Below are positions 24,018-35,924 of a DNA stretch of 64,000 bases, one piece after another. Made by a program: the position numbers and the translations under genes. The notes under the pieces were generated by a model, which was given only the letters and a program-made list of their open reading frames with translations, ran no database searches and was not told the DNA's origin. Origin of the DNA: Chloranthus sessilifolius (taxonomy: Eukaryota; Streptophyta; Magnoliopsida; Chloranthales; Chloranthaceae); contig CM037584.1 in assembly GCA_021018995.1 (NCBI GenBank), positions 50,782,811 through 50,846,810 of the forward strand, given 5' to 3'. Position 1 is the first letter of the stretch. Every line of letters begins with the position of its first letter.

Positions 24018-25726
24018 TCACTTGATTATCAACCTCTCGTCACTTCTCAAAGACCGTAATGTTTTCAACCGTTGACTATTCGATGGTCCTGCTTCAGATG
24101 GTGCTTGGCCTCGAGGATTATTGATGGGTTGGCTGGGGAGCCTACCTTCCTCTCGTTGACTCAGTTGATTGGCCAATTGACTGACTTGGTCCATTATCAT
24201 CTGCTGAAAAGATTGCATGCTTCGCATAAGCTTTTCTTCCAGATCAGAATCTTTCGAAGTACTGGCATGAGATTGATTAAGATTCTGATTGAAATTCTGA
24301 TTTTTTCGATAGTCAGAATTTGGATGATAATCTGAGCATTCTGTTGGAAATTGGAATTGCTGGAAATTAGAATTCTGGAAATTTATTGTGGACGAAAATT
24401 TTGTTGAAAATTTGGTTGAAAAGGTTGTTGTCCACCCATTGTGTTGGCTCTATGTTGTGGTTTACACGGCCGCTTATTCGATTCACCCCATCCTAAGTTG
24501 GGGTGATTTTTCCATTCCGGATTGTAGTAGGTATTGGGTACATGTTTCTACCACTTGATAAGATTGAGTCACATTTACGCTCTTGAGGATTAGGTTCATC
24601 GGGGAAGAATGACAAGGTAGTAGGGCACTCATTAGCCATATGACACAGGTGGTCACAAATTGAACACCTTTGCTGGGGGTGAGAGCTTTAGCTTGCTTGG
24701 TAGACTAACAACATGTTCATCTGTTTGAATGACATGTCAAACTTTGTTGAGAGATCGAGGCATTATTGTTGACATCGTACAATCCGTCTTTTGTCAACAC
24801 ATGAGATTTAGGTGCCGAGTTCAAGTTGGTTGCCCAGGTCTCACTTTGTATCGAAGTTTGATATAACTTTTCAAACAATGCCCACAATTAAATCGACTTC
24901 TTTCGTGGCACAAGATCCACCACAAGATGCATCAACCATGCGCTCTCTTCGTGAATCACCCATTGAAAAAACTTTGGACTTGTTGCCACCTTGGAACTTG
25001 ATGATTTGGGCAACTTCTGATCAATTCCTTAAAACGTTCCCAACATTCATGGAATGTTTACATGAGTTGTTGGGAAAAGAACGGATCTTCCGACGCAATT
25101 CAATGGCCTTAGTCATGGGAAAATATTTTTTAAGGAATCGGCGATGCTCTGTAACTACGAATAGATTGTGGTTCTAAGGAATAGAACCATGTTTTTGCCT
25201 TATCTCTTAAAGAGAACGGAAGAGTGAGCTTCGCTATCTCATCGATGACATTGTGGACTCTGAACATTTTGCATATGAATTCATTTAAGTGAGCGTGCGG
25301 ATTTTCATTTGCTAACCCATGGAAAATTGGTAGCATTTGAATCATTCTTGATTTGAATTCATAGTGGTTCCACTGAATGGGAGCATGCATAATACATTCC
25401 CGATCCTCGTAAAACCAGGATCGTTATAATACTCCAAATGTTCTAGGCCCTCATCAAAATTATTGTTCCTATTATTTCCATTATTGACATTCCCATTGTT
25501 GTTATTCTCATCTCTCTCTTGCCTTTGGTCCGCCATGGTCTCGGTTTGTTGATATTGATTCCTCCTGGACTCTTCGATTCTCTCTACAAGCTCTTCTTTC
25601 GATCTCAAGATTAAAATCGGTAGCGAGATGTGGGTGATGAGAACGAGTAAAGCTCATACACCAACACTCACAAACAGGTTGAAGAATCCACAACAAACCC
25701 ACAAAATTTTCAAACGATTTAAACAA
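24018..25726 (-). pseudogene. Athila gag remnant
   Basis: The gag N-terminal region is near 25342-25608 and is asparagine-rich. The capsid-like core is at 25130-25390 with NPHAHLNEF and LPFSLRDKAKTW. A region of zinc-knuckle type is expected further left (about 24600-24700) but is not clear. Broken in several places. Confidence 0.8.
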
Positions 25727-25763
25727 AGATGATAAATGAAAGCAATATCAGCAGGAAAGATTT

Positions 25764-25878
25764 CTTCTTTTTTTTTTTTTTTTTTTTTTTTTTAATTAAA
25801 ATTCAAATTTAAATTAATTTTTTTTTATTCAAATTAAAATTAAAATTTAAATTTAAATTAATTAATTAATTAATTAAA

Positions 25879-25909
<31 letters not shown>

Positions 25910-25937
25910 CAAATTAAAATTAAAATTCGAATTTAAA

Positions 25938-25981
<44 letters not shown>

Positions 25982-26023
25982 CAAATTAAAATTAAAATTC
26001 GAATTTAAATTAATTAAATTTTT

Positions 26024-26066
<43 letters not shown>

Positions 26067-26110
26067 TAAAATTAAAATTCGAATTTAAATTAATTAAATT
26101 CGAAAATTAA
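25764..26110. repeat. Low-complexity A/T leader of the Athila element
   Basis: Four long T tracts (about 20-35 bases each) alternate with AAATTCAAATTAAAATT-type blocks. These look like a short imperfect tandem repeat of about 70 bp in the 5' leader between primer site and gag. Tract lengths in such sequence are easily misread. Confidence 0.75.
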
Positions 26111-26473
26111 AAATTAAAATTGAAAATCCTATAAAATCTTTCCTAAAAGAGAAAAATAAGGAGAAGAATGAAAGATTCCTAAAAATCCTAAAACAAAAGT
26201 CCCACAAAAGTTAATGACTAAATTTAGAAAATCCTAAAAATATCTAAAAGAGGAAAATAAGGAAAAACAGTCCTACCAAATCTAAAATAAGAAGTCCTAA
26301 AAATCTCTACTTCCTAAATTTCCTAAGGAAGGTATCCTAAAAATCTAAACTTCCTAAAAAGACTCCACAAAATCTTATCAAAGAGAGAAAAATAAGGGAA
26401 ATAAATTTTTTTTTTTTTTTTTTAAACACTCAAAACAGAAAAATCCCTATCTGAATTAATCAAAATTTCACCG

Positions 26474-26492
26474 ATTTGAACACGCCAAAACT
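26474..26492 (-). promoter_or_regulatory. Presumed primer-binding site of the Athila element
   Basis: The minus-strand sequence directly after the 5' LTR reads AGTTTTGGCGTGTTCAAATC. TTTTGGCG resembles the start of the primer site common in Athila/Tat elements, but the match weakens afterwards, so the tRNA is not named. Confidence 0.4.
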
Positions 26493-27890
26493 TGATCGAT
26501 TTAGAATGTAACCTTGAGTGCACAAGATCTATTGCAGATGGCAAGAACAGGTGTCGAACCCACGAGAAACGTGAATTTTAATTAATTCTTTTAGAGATTT
26601 TAAAACGTCCCTAAGGAAGTACCAAAGGCGATTCAATTTTACCAAAACTTAACGACTTTTCCTAAATGCGAAAAATAAATTAGTCTAAACAATTAATTCT
26701 TGATAAATCTACGAACAATATTAAAAATGAGATCAAGGAATATGCTACCCTGCATTCGCACTCTTTTCTATCATTAAAACCCACGCTTCATTAAATCATC
26801 ATTCACACCATCATTCATCTAGAAAAATGACTTGAAATAAAATATGATCATCAATCCCAAGATACCCTATCTAAAACAATGACTCATTTAACATTGCGGT
26901 ATGTGTCATGTAATATGCATAGCGTATCTCATGATATTTAGATCACGACAATCAGCACATAATCGCTCTACAGCCTAGATCAGCCTGCAGGTCCAGATCT
27001 AGCGCTTACGGCCGTTGATACGCGCAATCAACGGTCATAACAAAGCATTTAAAATATTTTCAATCACACAAACTTTGAGCAAAACGATTCCATGATAACA
27101 ATAATAGATCATGGTATTAATCATAAACATGGGTACTTATCTGGGATCGATCTTCCCGATCTCTCGATGGTAGCTCATCTTTGGTGTTTGATCTCCTTTT
27201 CTTTCAAAGTCATTCCTCTTTTATTTTTTCCAAAAGATATTTGCAATTGTTTTTCCTAAATACAATCTATGAATTTCTCAGAAAAAAATAATGCAAATCC
27301 TAGGTACAATCTACCCTGAATAAACCCTAGAAGAAGGAGAGAAGAAGACTTGAAAAGATGAAGAAAATATTCCCCCAAAGTGAAGAGCCCTCAAAACTAA
27401 AAAGAAAGAATGAATAATATTCTAATTGCCAAAATCCTCTCAAGAAACTCGTGGCTTCCCTTTTTATAATAGCCTAACCCTAATACCTCTCTCGATTGAC
27501 ATCTAAGAGTAATTTTCGTGAATTCCCGCCTAGCTTTGCATCAGATACTGTCTCGGTATTTTGCTCATAATTTTCTGTACCGAACTCGGATTGAGGTGAT
27601 TCTTGAGGCGTTGGAAAGCTGACGACGAGCTCTACAACTTTTATGTTTTAGCCATTTCCTGAATCTGACGTCTTGAAGGTCCAAATTGAGCTGTAAGTCG
27701 CACTAAGTTCTCAATGACCCAAAATAGCAGTGTTTTGACATTATTTTCGGGATTCTTGGGCTGTTTTAGAAACTTGGACTGTATTTACCTGAAACACTTC
27801 AAATCTAGCAAATCTTATCAGATAGCCTTCATCGGACGGCTAAATATAGGTATTTAGGGGTGAAATATCATCATATTTCACTACTCATCA
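26493..27890 (-). repeat. Right LTR (5' LTR in element sense)
   Basis: 1398 bp, TGATCGATTTAG to CTACTCATCA on plus. It pairs with 16483-17875 and is followed directly by the second ATCAC. Confidence 0.95.
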
Positions 27891-27895
27891 ATCAC

Positions 27896-29667
27896 CCCCA
27901 AGCAAATTGGCAAATCCCATGTTGCCGCAACAATCGCAATCTCAAACCAGAAATATGCTAGGCTAGAATTGTTCGACGGGCCGTAGTTGCCGGAAAAAAC
28001 CTACCTTTTCCCATTGTCTCTTTTTCGCAAAACCACTGAGGCCGAAAACATCTCGACTTCTTCATCCATCTTCTCAAACAACCTGGAATCCCAGGCCACG
28101 ACGATGCCCCCCGAGGCTCCCTCCAAGTCCACCCCAATCCATTCCCACCTATTGCCGCCCAGAACTGATGACACCTTTCGATTGTTGCTAGTGCCCCACT
28201 TTGGTTTCTTGGAGAGTAATGACGGAGGGATTGTGCATCACGTCTGCTTCTTAAGAGCACACATGCCCCGCACGTTCCATGAGAACAACTTCATGAGGAA
28301 ACCAAACTACAAAGACCGCCCCAACCAAGCAAACCCATCAGGCTCCCCCTGGAGCCCTTCCCGTCCGACATCCCCCATTGCAGCCTCGCCAATTCCCTAG
28401 ATTTGAATCGTTGACTCTTTTTTCCTCTTACCTTGAGCGCTTCTTTGAAAAAGAAATATAGATTTGAACATTTCTCTGAGAGAGCTTCATCGAAGTCGTG
28501 GAAAGACATGCCCAACTCTTTGCCGAATCGGAATAGACTGTCTATTGCGTCCAGTTCCGAAGGGTTGCCGGTAGCCCCGTCACAACCCAGGGGAGGGAAG
28601 GGTATCGGAGCCGAGACCGAAGAAAACGATCCGTCTTCAGGGTCTAAACATCCCACCCTCTCGTCACATATGTGCCTCGAGAGGGAGCTAAATGCCATCG
28701 ACGAAGATGTCAAAGAGAGGACTCAGAGCGGAGGAAGATAACGAAGTAACTGATGGAGCAGAGACGTAGGAGGGGACCGTTGTCCCCAAACTGGGGCCCA
28801 AATTCGGGATGGAGGATGAAGCGATAGACAGGGGTATTGACCTTCTTTGCCCGTGCCGTATCATTGTGTGCCTCTGTTGATCCAACCCCATCTGACCTGA
28901 AATCCACGGACCCAGCTCCGAGAGGACAGATACCGGTCTGGCTCTGGCTCTGCAACTTCAAAAGCCCTCACCAAGGCACATCCAGTCAATTCCCTTCCCA
29001 CGATTGACCTCACGTGCCACTCATCTGTGGAGGAGGTGACAAGTGTCTCAATCGTAGCTCCCTGCTATGAAGCCGCCTTACCCAAAACCAAAACGAGAAT
29101 AGAAGTTTTTGGCAATTGTGCCACCTGGCTTGGGGCTACCATGTGTCCACTCTTGCAGCATCGGATCTTCCTAGATCGATTCGAAATTTGAAAAGAAAAT
29201 CGTTGTGGAAAACAGATCGTTAACTTCCATCTGCGCCGTTGATTTAGCCGATGGTGTTAGATCAAAACGTTCCTCCTGGGGCTCGACGCCCACTAGCGTC
29301 AACGAGTTGGTGTCTCTAGCGATCTCCACGACCGGAGGTACTCGCCAAAGCTTGCCCAGCACACGTCGGTGTAACCCTCCGACGCAACTCCATACACATC
29401 CGCATGGCCCCTCGACGTCGAGACAAAGCTCCCCGGTGCGGCCGACGTCCGATGATGTGGTACCGGCGAGGGCACATCCCCTTGCGAGGGACCTTCCGCC
29501 AACCCACCACTCAAATCTATCCTGTCCTTGCATGGGTTGATGAGCGTCGTGAGTTTTTAGCTAGAACCACTGAATATGTGTTCCTTACTTCGGACGGACC
29601 CCGTAGATTCCTTCTTTGAATGCCCCGGGAAGAAAGCCCACTCACCTAGCTCCACTTTTTAGTTGAG
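27896..29667 (-). mobile_element. LINE remnant in unit 4, endonuclease N-terminal part and ORF1 region
   Basis: The ORF2 ATG would end at 28294. Endonuclease sequence runs left to the insertion site. 28300-29600 is the decayed 5' region, almost base-identical to units 1, 6 and 7. Confidence 0.83.
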
Positions 29668-29850
29668 GGTTTACAAGGAAGATTTGAAGATTTATAAGAA
29701 CAATAGGTTCTGATTGCCACTGTATGTTGTCATTTACTCTACACATTATTAAACTCCCAGTGATTTGGTGGTTGGGAATGTTGTCACATCACCGGGAAAA
29801 CAAAGTTTGAAAAAGCAAGTTCAAATCTCCAAAATTATCTGATAAAAAAA

Positions 29851-30755
29851 AAGCGGTCCAGGTCCCAAAACCATGCCAATTCATTTCCTTACCCTGACTA
29901 CCAGTTGGACAGAATCTTCAACTCTTTTGTCATCCTCATCCTCAAGTAGCTCGCCGACTTCCAACCACCATCATTGCCCCACTGTATGAAAATACTTCAA
30001 CTCCCTTGTTCATAAAGTCCTTACCCTACTGGTGCTGGCCGAGGACAACCCAAGCACCTCAGCTCACATACCCTGCAATCTCCTCCCATCTTCTATCATG
30101 GTCTTCGCCCTCATCAATTTGTCCCACCATCTCCGCATCAGTAACTATGCTAACAGATCCAAGTCTCTAATCACTACCCAACCCAATTCCTCAAGAACTT
30201 GATCACATCCACAACCTCTGTTTTCAAGGTACCAGCAGTAAAGTTTAATGCTGAGGATGGTGTTCTCCTAACATGGAGAGTGAGTTTGGTAGCACCCTCG
30301 AGTTGTCATTTTAGAGACACCCATATAGATAGAAAACCCGTTAGAAGACAATGGGAGTATACCTTAATCATTTTATACCAATGGAGGATTGAAATCGAGA
30401 ATCGTTTGGACAATTAACTCTTTGGTCACTACTTCCACTTGGCATTGTCAGTTTGCGTCCAATTGTCGGAGACAACCCTAATTTGAAGAGCATTTGTATT
30501 TTGAGAGAGATGCGGGTGGGCACGCAACTTGAGTGCGGCTGACAAGCAGCTTAGGGAGTTAGGGAGAAACCATTATGCCTTTCAAAGATTGAGAGAGGAC
30601 ACATTGGTGGCAATTAAGCCATTGAACGAGTGCAGTGCAGGGAGCAAGGATGAAGCAGAGGGTTTTGTTTCTGGGGCTTTGGTGGCGCTTTAAATGCCGC
30701 CGTGAAGGACTTATTTAAGCGTCAGAATTACCTATTAGAAATAATTAGTTTTTAG
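29851..30755 (+). pseudogene. F-box pseudogene copy 4
   Basis: AAG at the start place and LEIISF-stop at the end. Small differences near 30028-30045 and 30280-30300 break the longest identity block shared with the host gene in copies 1-3 and 5. Confidence 0.9.
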
Positions 30756-30951
30756 ATCGCGGTTAGTTGATTCCAGTTTGTCCCCTAACCTTTTCATTAT
30801 CTGCAATTCGCGTAATTTTTTAGGTTCATTCCTTTGTTTCAATTTGATGTTTGAGAAGGAGACTTCAGAGTTCATAGTGTGAAACTGTTGTTTTTAATTT
30901 GTGTTCAAAGGATGAGGTGCTAGTTCTGCTTGTTTGTTTTTGTTTGTGGAG

Positions 30952-31075
30952 AATGGTCGGGTCCAACTGGTTGACCGGATATGGAGTTGAATGAAAGTTT
31001 AAGATTTTCTTATATCCAATAGTTGTAAAACTGGGAGACCTCCATACCCGGTTCAACCAGTTGGACCTAACCATT
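30952..31075. repeat. Foldback sequence, unit 4
   Basis: Same structure. Substitutions are seen in the right arm (CCTCCATACCCGG in place of ACTCCATATCCGG), so pairing is slightly weaker. Confidence 0.65.
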
Positions 31076-31143
31076 GCCCTTATGTATGTATGTGCAATAA
31101 AATCACCATTTAATTTATATTTATATAGGACATGCTGGAGCTC

Positions 31144-31180
31144 CACGTGGCACTAAAATAGTTTAGTTTAGTGCCACGTG
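31144..31180. promoter_or_regulatory. G-box palindrome, unit 4
   Basis: Unchanged 37-bp palindrome with two CACGTGGC cores. Confidence 0.6.
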
Positions 31181-31201
31181 AAGCGCCACATGAGCTCACG
31201 C

Positions 31202-34200
31202 ACCATATTGAAGAGGAAGGGGGATAGGGGATCCCCCTGACGAATACCTCTAGAACTTTGAAAGTAGTCAGTTGGGGTCCCATTAACCATGATCGAAAAC
31301 CACGCAGAGGAGTAGCAGGCCTTCATCCATTTCCGCCATTTGACCCCAAAACCCAACTTGCTTAACAGTTGTCTAAACAACACCAATTTACCTGTAGGCT
31401 TTTTTCATATCCACCTTCCACAGGACGCCGGGTTGATCGGTCCTATGTACCGAGTGAACCACTTCTTGAGTGACGACCACCATATCGACCAGTTGTCTAC
31501 TTTGCACAAATGCTCGTTGACTAGCAGAAATGATGTTCGTGATTAGCGGTTTGAACCGATTAGCTAAAATCTTGTACAAATAGTTTAATGATAAATGGGA
31601 TGGAAATCCTTGGATCCTCTGCTCCCAATATCTTCGGAATGAGCACTATAAAGGTGGAGTTTAGGCTCTGCCCTATGTAACCTTCCCTATGGAATTCAAC
31701 AAACACAACCGTTAGGTCGATTTTGAGTAGCTGTCAGAAGCTTCGATAGAACTCCATGGTGAAACCGTCAAAGCTCGGCGCTTTGTTTCTCCCGTTGCCA
31801 TTGATTGCCCGCCAAACCTCGACCTCCTCAAAAGGCCTTTCGACCGCCTGTTGGTCCTCCGAAGAGATGGACCGGAAAGCCAAACCATCCAACTGAGGTT
31901 GGAGCCATCCCTCATCCGTATATAAACCTCTGTAAAATCTGACAATCAGTTCCTTGATTTGAATCGGCTTCGAGAAAACTGTGTCGTCGGCCGAGATCTG
32001 GCAGATGATCTTTGATTTGCCATGCGCATTGGCAACATAGTGGAAGTATTTGGTGTTGTTATCGCCCTCCCGAAGCCAATGAACCTTGGCTTTTTGCTTC
32101 TAATAGATCTCCTCTGCCAAACATTTGTCATTGGAGTCCATCTTAATCTTGAGATTGTCATATCGCTTGTGATTCGGCAGGTCTCTGAATTCCTCAAAAT
32201 TGTCGAGCAGTTTTAGCCGCTCTAGTAAACTTTCCTTAACCACATGCACGAGCCCATACACTTTCAGGTTCCAGCTTTTAATTCTTTTTTTAAGGTGCCT
32301 GAGCTTGGAGAGGAATTTGAAGCTCGGGAACCGAACCTTCCCAACCTCGTTCCACCAAATCCGGGAGGGGCCCTTCCCCCGGGACTAGCACTGGAGGAGA
32401 AGGGGCTTGTGATCGGACACATTCCTCAATAAACTGTGAAGGGTTGCTGCCGGGAAAAGATCCAGCCATTCCGGTGAGCACAAGAAGCGATCCAAACGAC
32501 TCAGGGCCGGAACATCTTGGAGACTAGAGTCACTAGACCACATGAAACGTGCGCCCATAAGATCCGCCAAACTCCAATCTTGAATGAAAGAATTAAAATT
32601 TCGCATGACCGCCCCGTCAGACACCTCGCCCTTCTTTTCTTGAGGTGAACGGAAGCGTTGAAATCACCCCCAAGCAAATTGGCAAATCCCATGTTGCCGC
32701 AACAATCGCAATCTCAAACCAGAAATATGCTAGGCTAGAATTGTTCGACGAGTAGTTGCTTAAAAACCCTACCTTTTCCCATTGTCTCTTCTTCGCAAAA
32801 CCACTGAGGCCGAAAACATCTCGACTTCTTCATCCATCTTCTCATACAACCTGGAATCCCAGGCCACGACGATGCCCCCCGAGGCTCCCTCCAAGTCCAC
32901 CCCAATCCATTCCCACCTATTGCCGCCCACTACTGGTGGCACCTTTCGTCTGTTGCTAGTGCCCCCCTTTGGTTTCTTGGAGAGTAGTGACGGAGGATTG
33001 TGCATCACGCTTCTTAAGAGCACACATGCCCCGCACGTTCCATGAGAACAACTTCATGAGGAAACCAAACTACAAAGACCGCCCCAACCAAGCAAACCCA
33101 TCAGGCTCCCCCTGGAGCCCTTCCCGTCCGACATCCCCCATTGCAGCCTCGCCAATTCCCTAGATTTGAATCGTTGACTCTTTTTTCCTCTTACCTTGAG
33201 CGCTTCTTTGAAAAAGAAATATAGATTTGAACATTTCTCTGAGAGAGCTTCATCGAAGTCGTGGAAAGACATGCCCAACTCTTTGCCGAATCGGAATAGA
33301 CTGTCTATTGCGTCCAGTTCCGAAGGGTTGCCGGTAGCCCCGTCACAACCCAGGGGAGGGAAGGGTATCGGAGCCGAGACCGAAGAAAACGATCCGTCTT
33401 CAGGGTCTAAACATCCCACCCTCTCGTCACATATGTGCCTCGAGAGGGAGCTAAATGCCATCGACGAAGATGTCGAAGAGGGGACACATGGCGGAGGAAG
33501 ATAGCAAATGGCGATGGAGCAGAGACGTAGGAGGGGACCGTTGTCCCCAAACTGGGGCCCAAATTCGGGATGGAGGATGAAGCGATAGACAGGGGTATTG
33601 ACCTTCTTTGCCCGTCTTGGTATCATTGTGTGCCTCTTTGATCCAACCCCATCGACTGAAATCCACGGACCCACTCGAGAGGGCAGACACTGTGCTCAGC
33701 TCGCTCGCAACTTCAAAGCCCTCACCAAGGCACATCCAATTCCTTCCCACGATTGACCTCACGTGCCACTCATCCGTGGAGGAGGTGACAAGTGTCTCAA
33801 TCTGCTATGAAGCCGCCTTACCCAAAACCAAAACGAGAATAGAAGTTTTTGGCAATTGTGCCACCTGGCTTGGGGCTACCATGTGTCCACTCTTGCAGCA
33901 TCGGATCTTCCTAGATCGATTCGAAATTTGAAAAGAAAATCGTTGTGGAAAACAGATCGTTAACTTCCATCTGCGCCGTTGATTTAGCCGATGGTGTTAG
34001 ATCAAAACGTTCCTCCTGGGGCTCGACGCCCACTAGCGTCAACGAGTTGGTGTCTCTAGCGATCTCCACGACCGGAGGTACTCGCCAAAGCTTGCCCAGC
34101 ACACGTCGGTGTAACCCTCCGACGCAACTCCATACACATCCGCATGGCCCCTCGACGTCGAGACAAAGCTCCCCGGTGCGGCCGACGTCCGATGATGTGG

Positions 34201-34407
34201 TACCGGCGAGGGCACATCCCCTTGCGAGGGACCTTCCGCCAACCCACCACTCAAATCTATCCTGTCCTTGCATGGGTTGATGAGCGTCGTGAGTTTTTAG
34301 CTAGAACCACTGAATATGTGTTCCTTACTTCGGACGGACCCCGTAGATTCCTTCTTTGAATGCCCCGGGAAGAAAGCCCACTCACCTAGCTCCACTTTTT
34401 AGTTGAG
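31202..34407 (-). mobile_element. LINE remnant in unit 5
   Basis: ORF2 ATG ends at 33057. The endonuclease shows GGDFNAS at about 32650, and RT boxes end at the unit edge without YADD. Confidence 0.85.
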
Positions 34408-34590
34408 GGTTTACAAGGAAGATTTGAAGATTTATAAGAACAATAGGTTCTGATTGCCACTGTATGTTGTCATTTACTCTACACATTATTAAACTCCCAG
34501 TGATTTGGTGGTTGGGAATGTTGTCACATCACCGGGAAAACAAAGTTTGAAAAAGCAAGTTCAAATCTCCAAAATTATCTGATAAAAAAA

Positions 34591-35492
34591 AAGCGGTCCA
34601 GGTCCCAAAACCATGCCAATTCATTTCCTTACCCTGACTACCAGTTGGACAGAATCTTCAACTCTTTTGTCATCCTCATCCTCAAGTAGCTCGCCGACTT
34701 CCAACCACCATCATTGCCCCACTGTATGAAAATACTTCAACTCCCTTGTTCATAAAGTCCTTACCCTACGGTGCAACTGAGGACAACCCAAGCACCTCAG
34801 CTCACATACCCTGCAATCTCCTCCCATCTTCTATCATGGTCTTCGCCCTCATCAATTTGTCCCACCATCTCCGCATCAGTAACTATGCTAACAGATCCAA
34901 GTCTCTAATCACTACCCAACCCAATTCCTCAAGAACTTGATCACATCCACAACCTCTGTTTTCAAGGTACCAGCAGTAAAGTTTAATGCTGAGGATGGTG
35001 TTCTCCTAACATGGAGAGCTGAGTTTGGTAGCACCCTCCAGAGTTGTCATTTTAGAGACACCCATATAGATAGAAAACCCGTTAGAAGACAATGGGAGTA
35101 TACCTTAATCATTTTATACCAATGGAGGATTGAAATCGAGAATCGTTTGGACAATTAACTCTTTGGTCACTACTTCCACTTGGCATTGTCAGTTTGCGTC
35201 CAATTGTCGGAGACAACCCTAATTTGAAGAGCATTTGTATTTTGAGAGAGATGCGGGTGGGCACGCAACTTGAGTGCGGCTGACAAGCAGCTTAGGGAGT
35301 TAGGGAGAAACCATTATGCCTTGACATTGTGAGAGAGGACACATTGGTGGCAATTAAGCCATTGAGAAAAGTGCGGTCGAGGAGCAAGGATGAAGCGAGG
35401 TTTTGTTTACGGGGCTTTGGTGGCGCTTTAAATGCAGCCGTGAAGGACTTATTTAAGCGTCGAATTACCTATTAGAAATAATTAGTTTTTAG
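34591..35492 (+). pseudogene. F-box pseudogene copy 5
   Basis: Same decayed copy. The first three quarters equal copy 2 closely. After 35320 it carries many small losses. The 31-base block shared with the host gene is intact at about 35011-35041. Confidence 0.9.
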
Positions 35493-35676
35493 ATCGTTAG
35501 TTGATTCCAGTTTGTCCCCTAACCTTTTCATTATCTGCAATTCGCGTAATTTTTTAGGTTCATTCCTTTGTTTCAATTTGATGTTTGAGAAGGAGACTTG
35601 AGTTCATAGTGTAAGCTGTTGTTTTAATTTGTGTTCAAAGGATGAGGTGCTAGTTCGCTTGTTTGTTTTTGTGGAG

Positions 35677-35798
35677 AATGGTGGGTCCAATGGTTGACCC
35701 GGATATGGAGTTGAATGAAAGTTTAAGATTTTCTTATATCCAATGGTTGTAAACTGGGTGAACTCCATATCCGGTTCAACCAGTTGGACCTAACCATT
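35677..35798. repeat. Foldback sequence, unit 5
   Basis: Same two arms; the left arm has lost two or three bases compared with unit 2. Confidence 0.65.
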
Positions 35799-35866
35799 GC
35801 CCTTATGTATGTATGTGCAATAAAATCACCATTTAATTTATATTTATATAGGACATGCTGGAGCTC

Positions 35867-35903
35867 CACGTGGCACTAAAATAGTTTAGTTTAGTGCCAC
35901 GTG
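35867..35903. promoter_or_regulatory. G-box palindrome, unit 5
   Basis: Unchanged, although the sequence 150-550 bp to its left is altered by indels. Confidence 0.6.
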
Positions 35904-35924
35904 AAGCGCCACATGAGCTCACGC

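Larger units (their letters stand above)
16483..27890 (-). mobile_element. Athila-type Ty3/gypsy LTR retrotransposon, 11.4 kb, broken
   Basis: This is a full-length, minus-oriented fossil element with two LTRs of about 1.39 kb beginning TG and ending CA. The 5-bp duplication ATCAC flanks it. Order in the element's own sense (right to left): 5' LTR, primer site next to 26492, an A/T-rich leader, gag, protease, RT, RNase H, integrase, a 2.1-kb non-coding stretch in the env position, a purine tract (GGTTTGGGGGTG on minus) and the 3' LTR. The RT (IDYRKLNTATRKDHFPLPF and FMDDFSVFG) and the gag core (FSLRDKAKTW) are typical of the Athila/Tat lineage. It is broken in a dozen or more places across gag and pol. 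The LTRs differ by only a few substitutions over their clean stretches, so it looks young (probably well under a million years by usual plant rates). It inserted after the tandem array had formed. Confidence 0.93.
27891..31201. repeat. Tandem array unit 4, right part
   Basis: It resumes at ATCACCCCCAAGC inside the LINE endonuclease and continues through the ORF1 region, F-box pseudogene, foldback and palindrome to the next junction. Confidence 0.93.
31202..35924. repeat. Tandem array unit 5 (4723 bp)
   Basis: Standard order. Distinct difference patches lie at 32745-33010 (substitutions and indels in the endonuclease) and 35290-35700 (mostly one-base losses), between long stretches identical to units 6 and 7. 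Confidence 0.93.

Noticed and set aside
23751-24075. Serine/phenylalanine/leucine-rich plus-strand frames that look like membrane proteins
   Set aside because: They are antisense to a charged, Glu/Lys/Arg-rich low-complexity part of the element's coding strand; hydrophobicity is a by-product.
29171-29533. Minus-strand 120-codon frame kept in several units, possibly LINE ORF1
   Set aside because: It sits where ORF1 belongs, but overlapping frames on both strands are equally open and no DUF4283 or zinc-knuckle pattern is clear. It is kept only as part of the LINE remnant.
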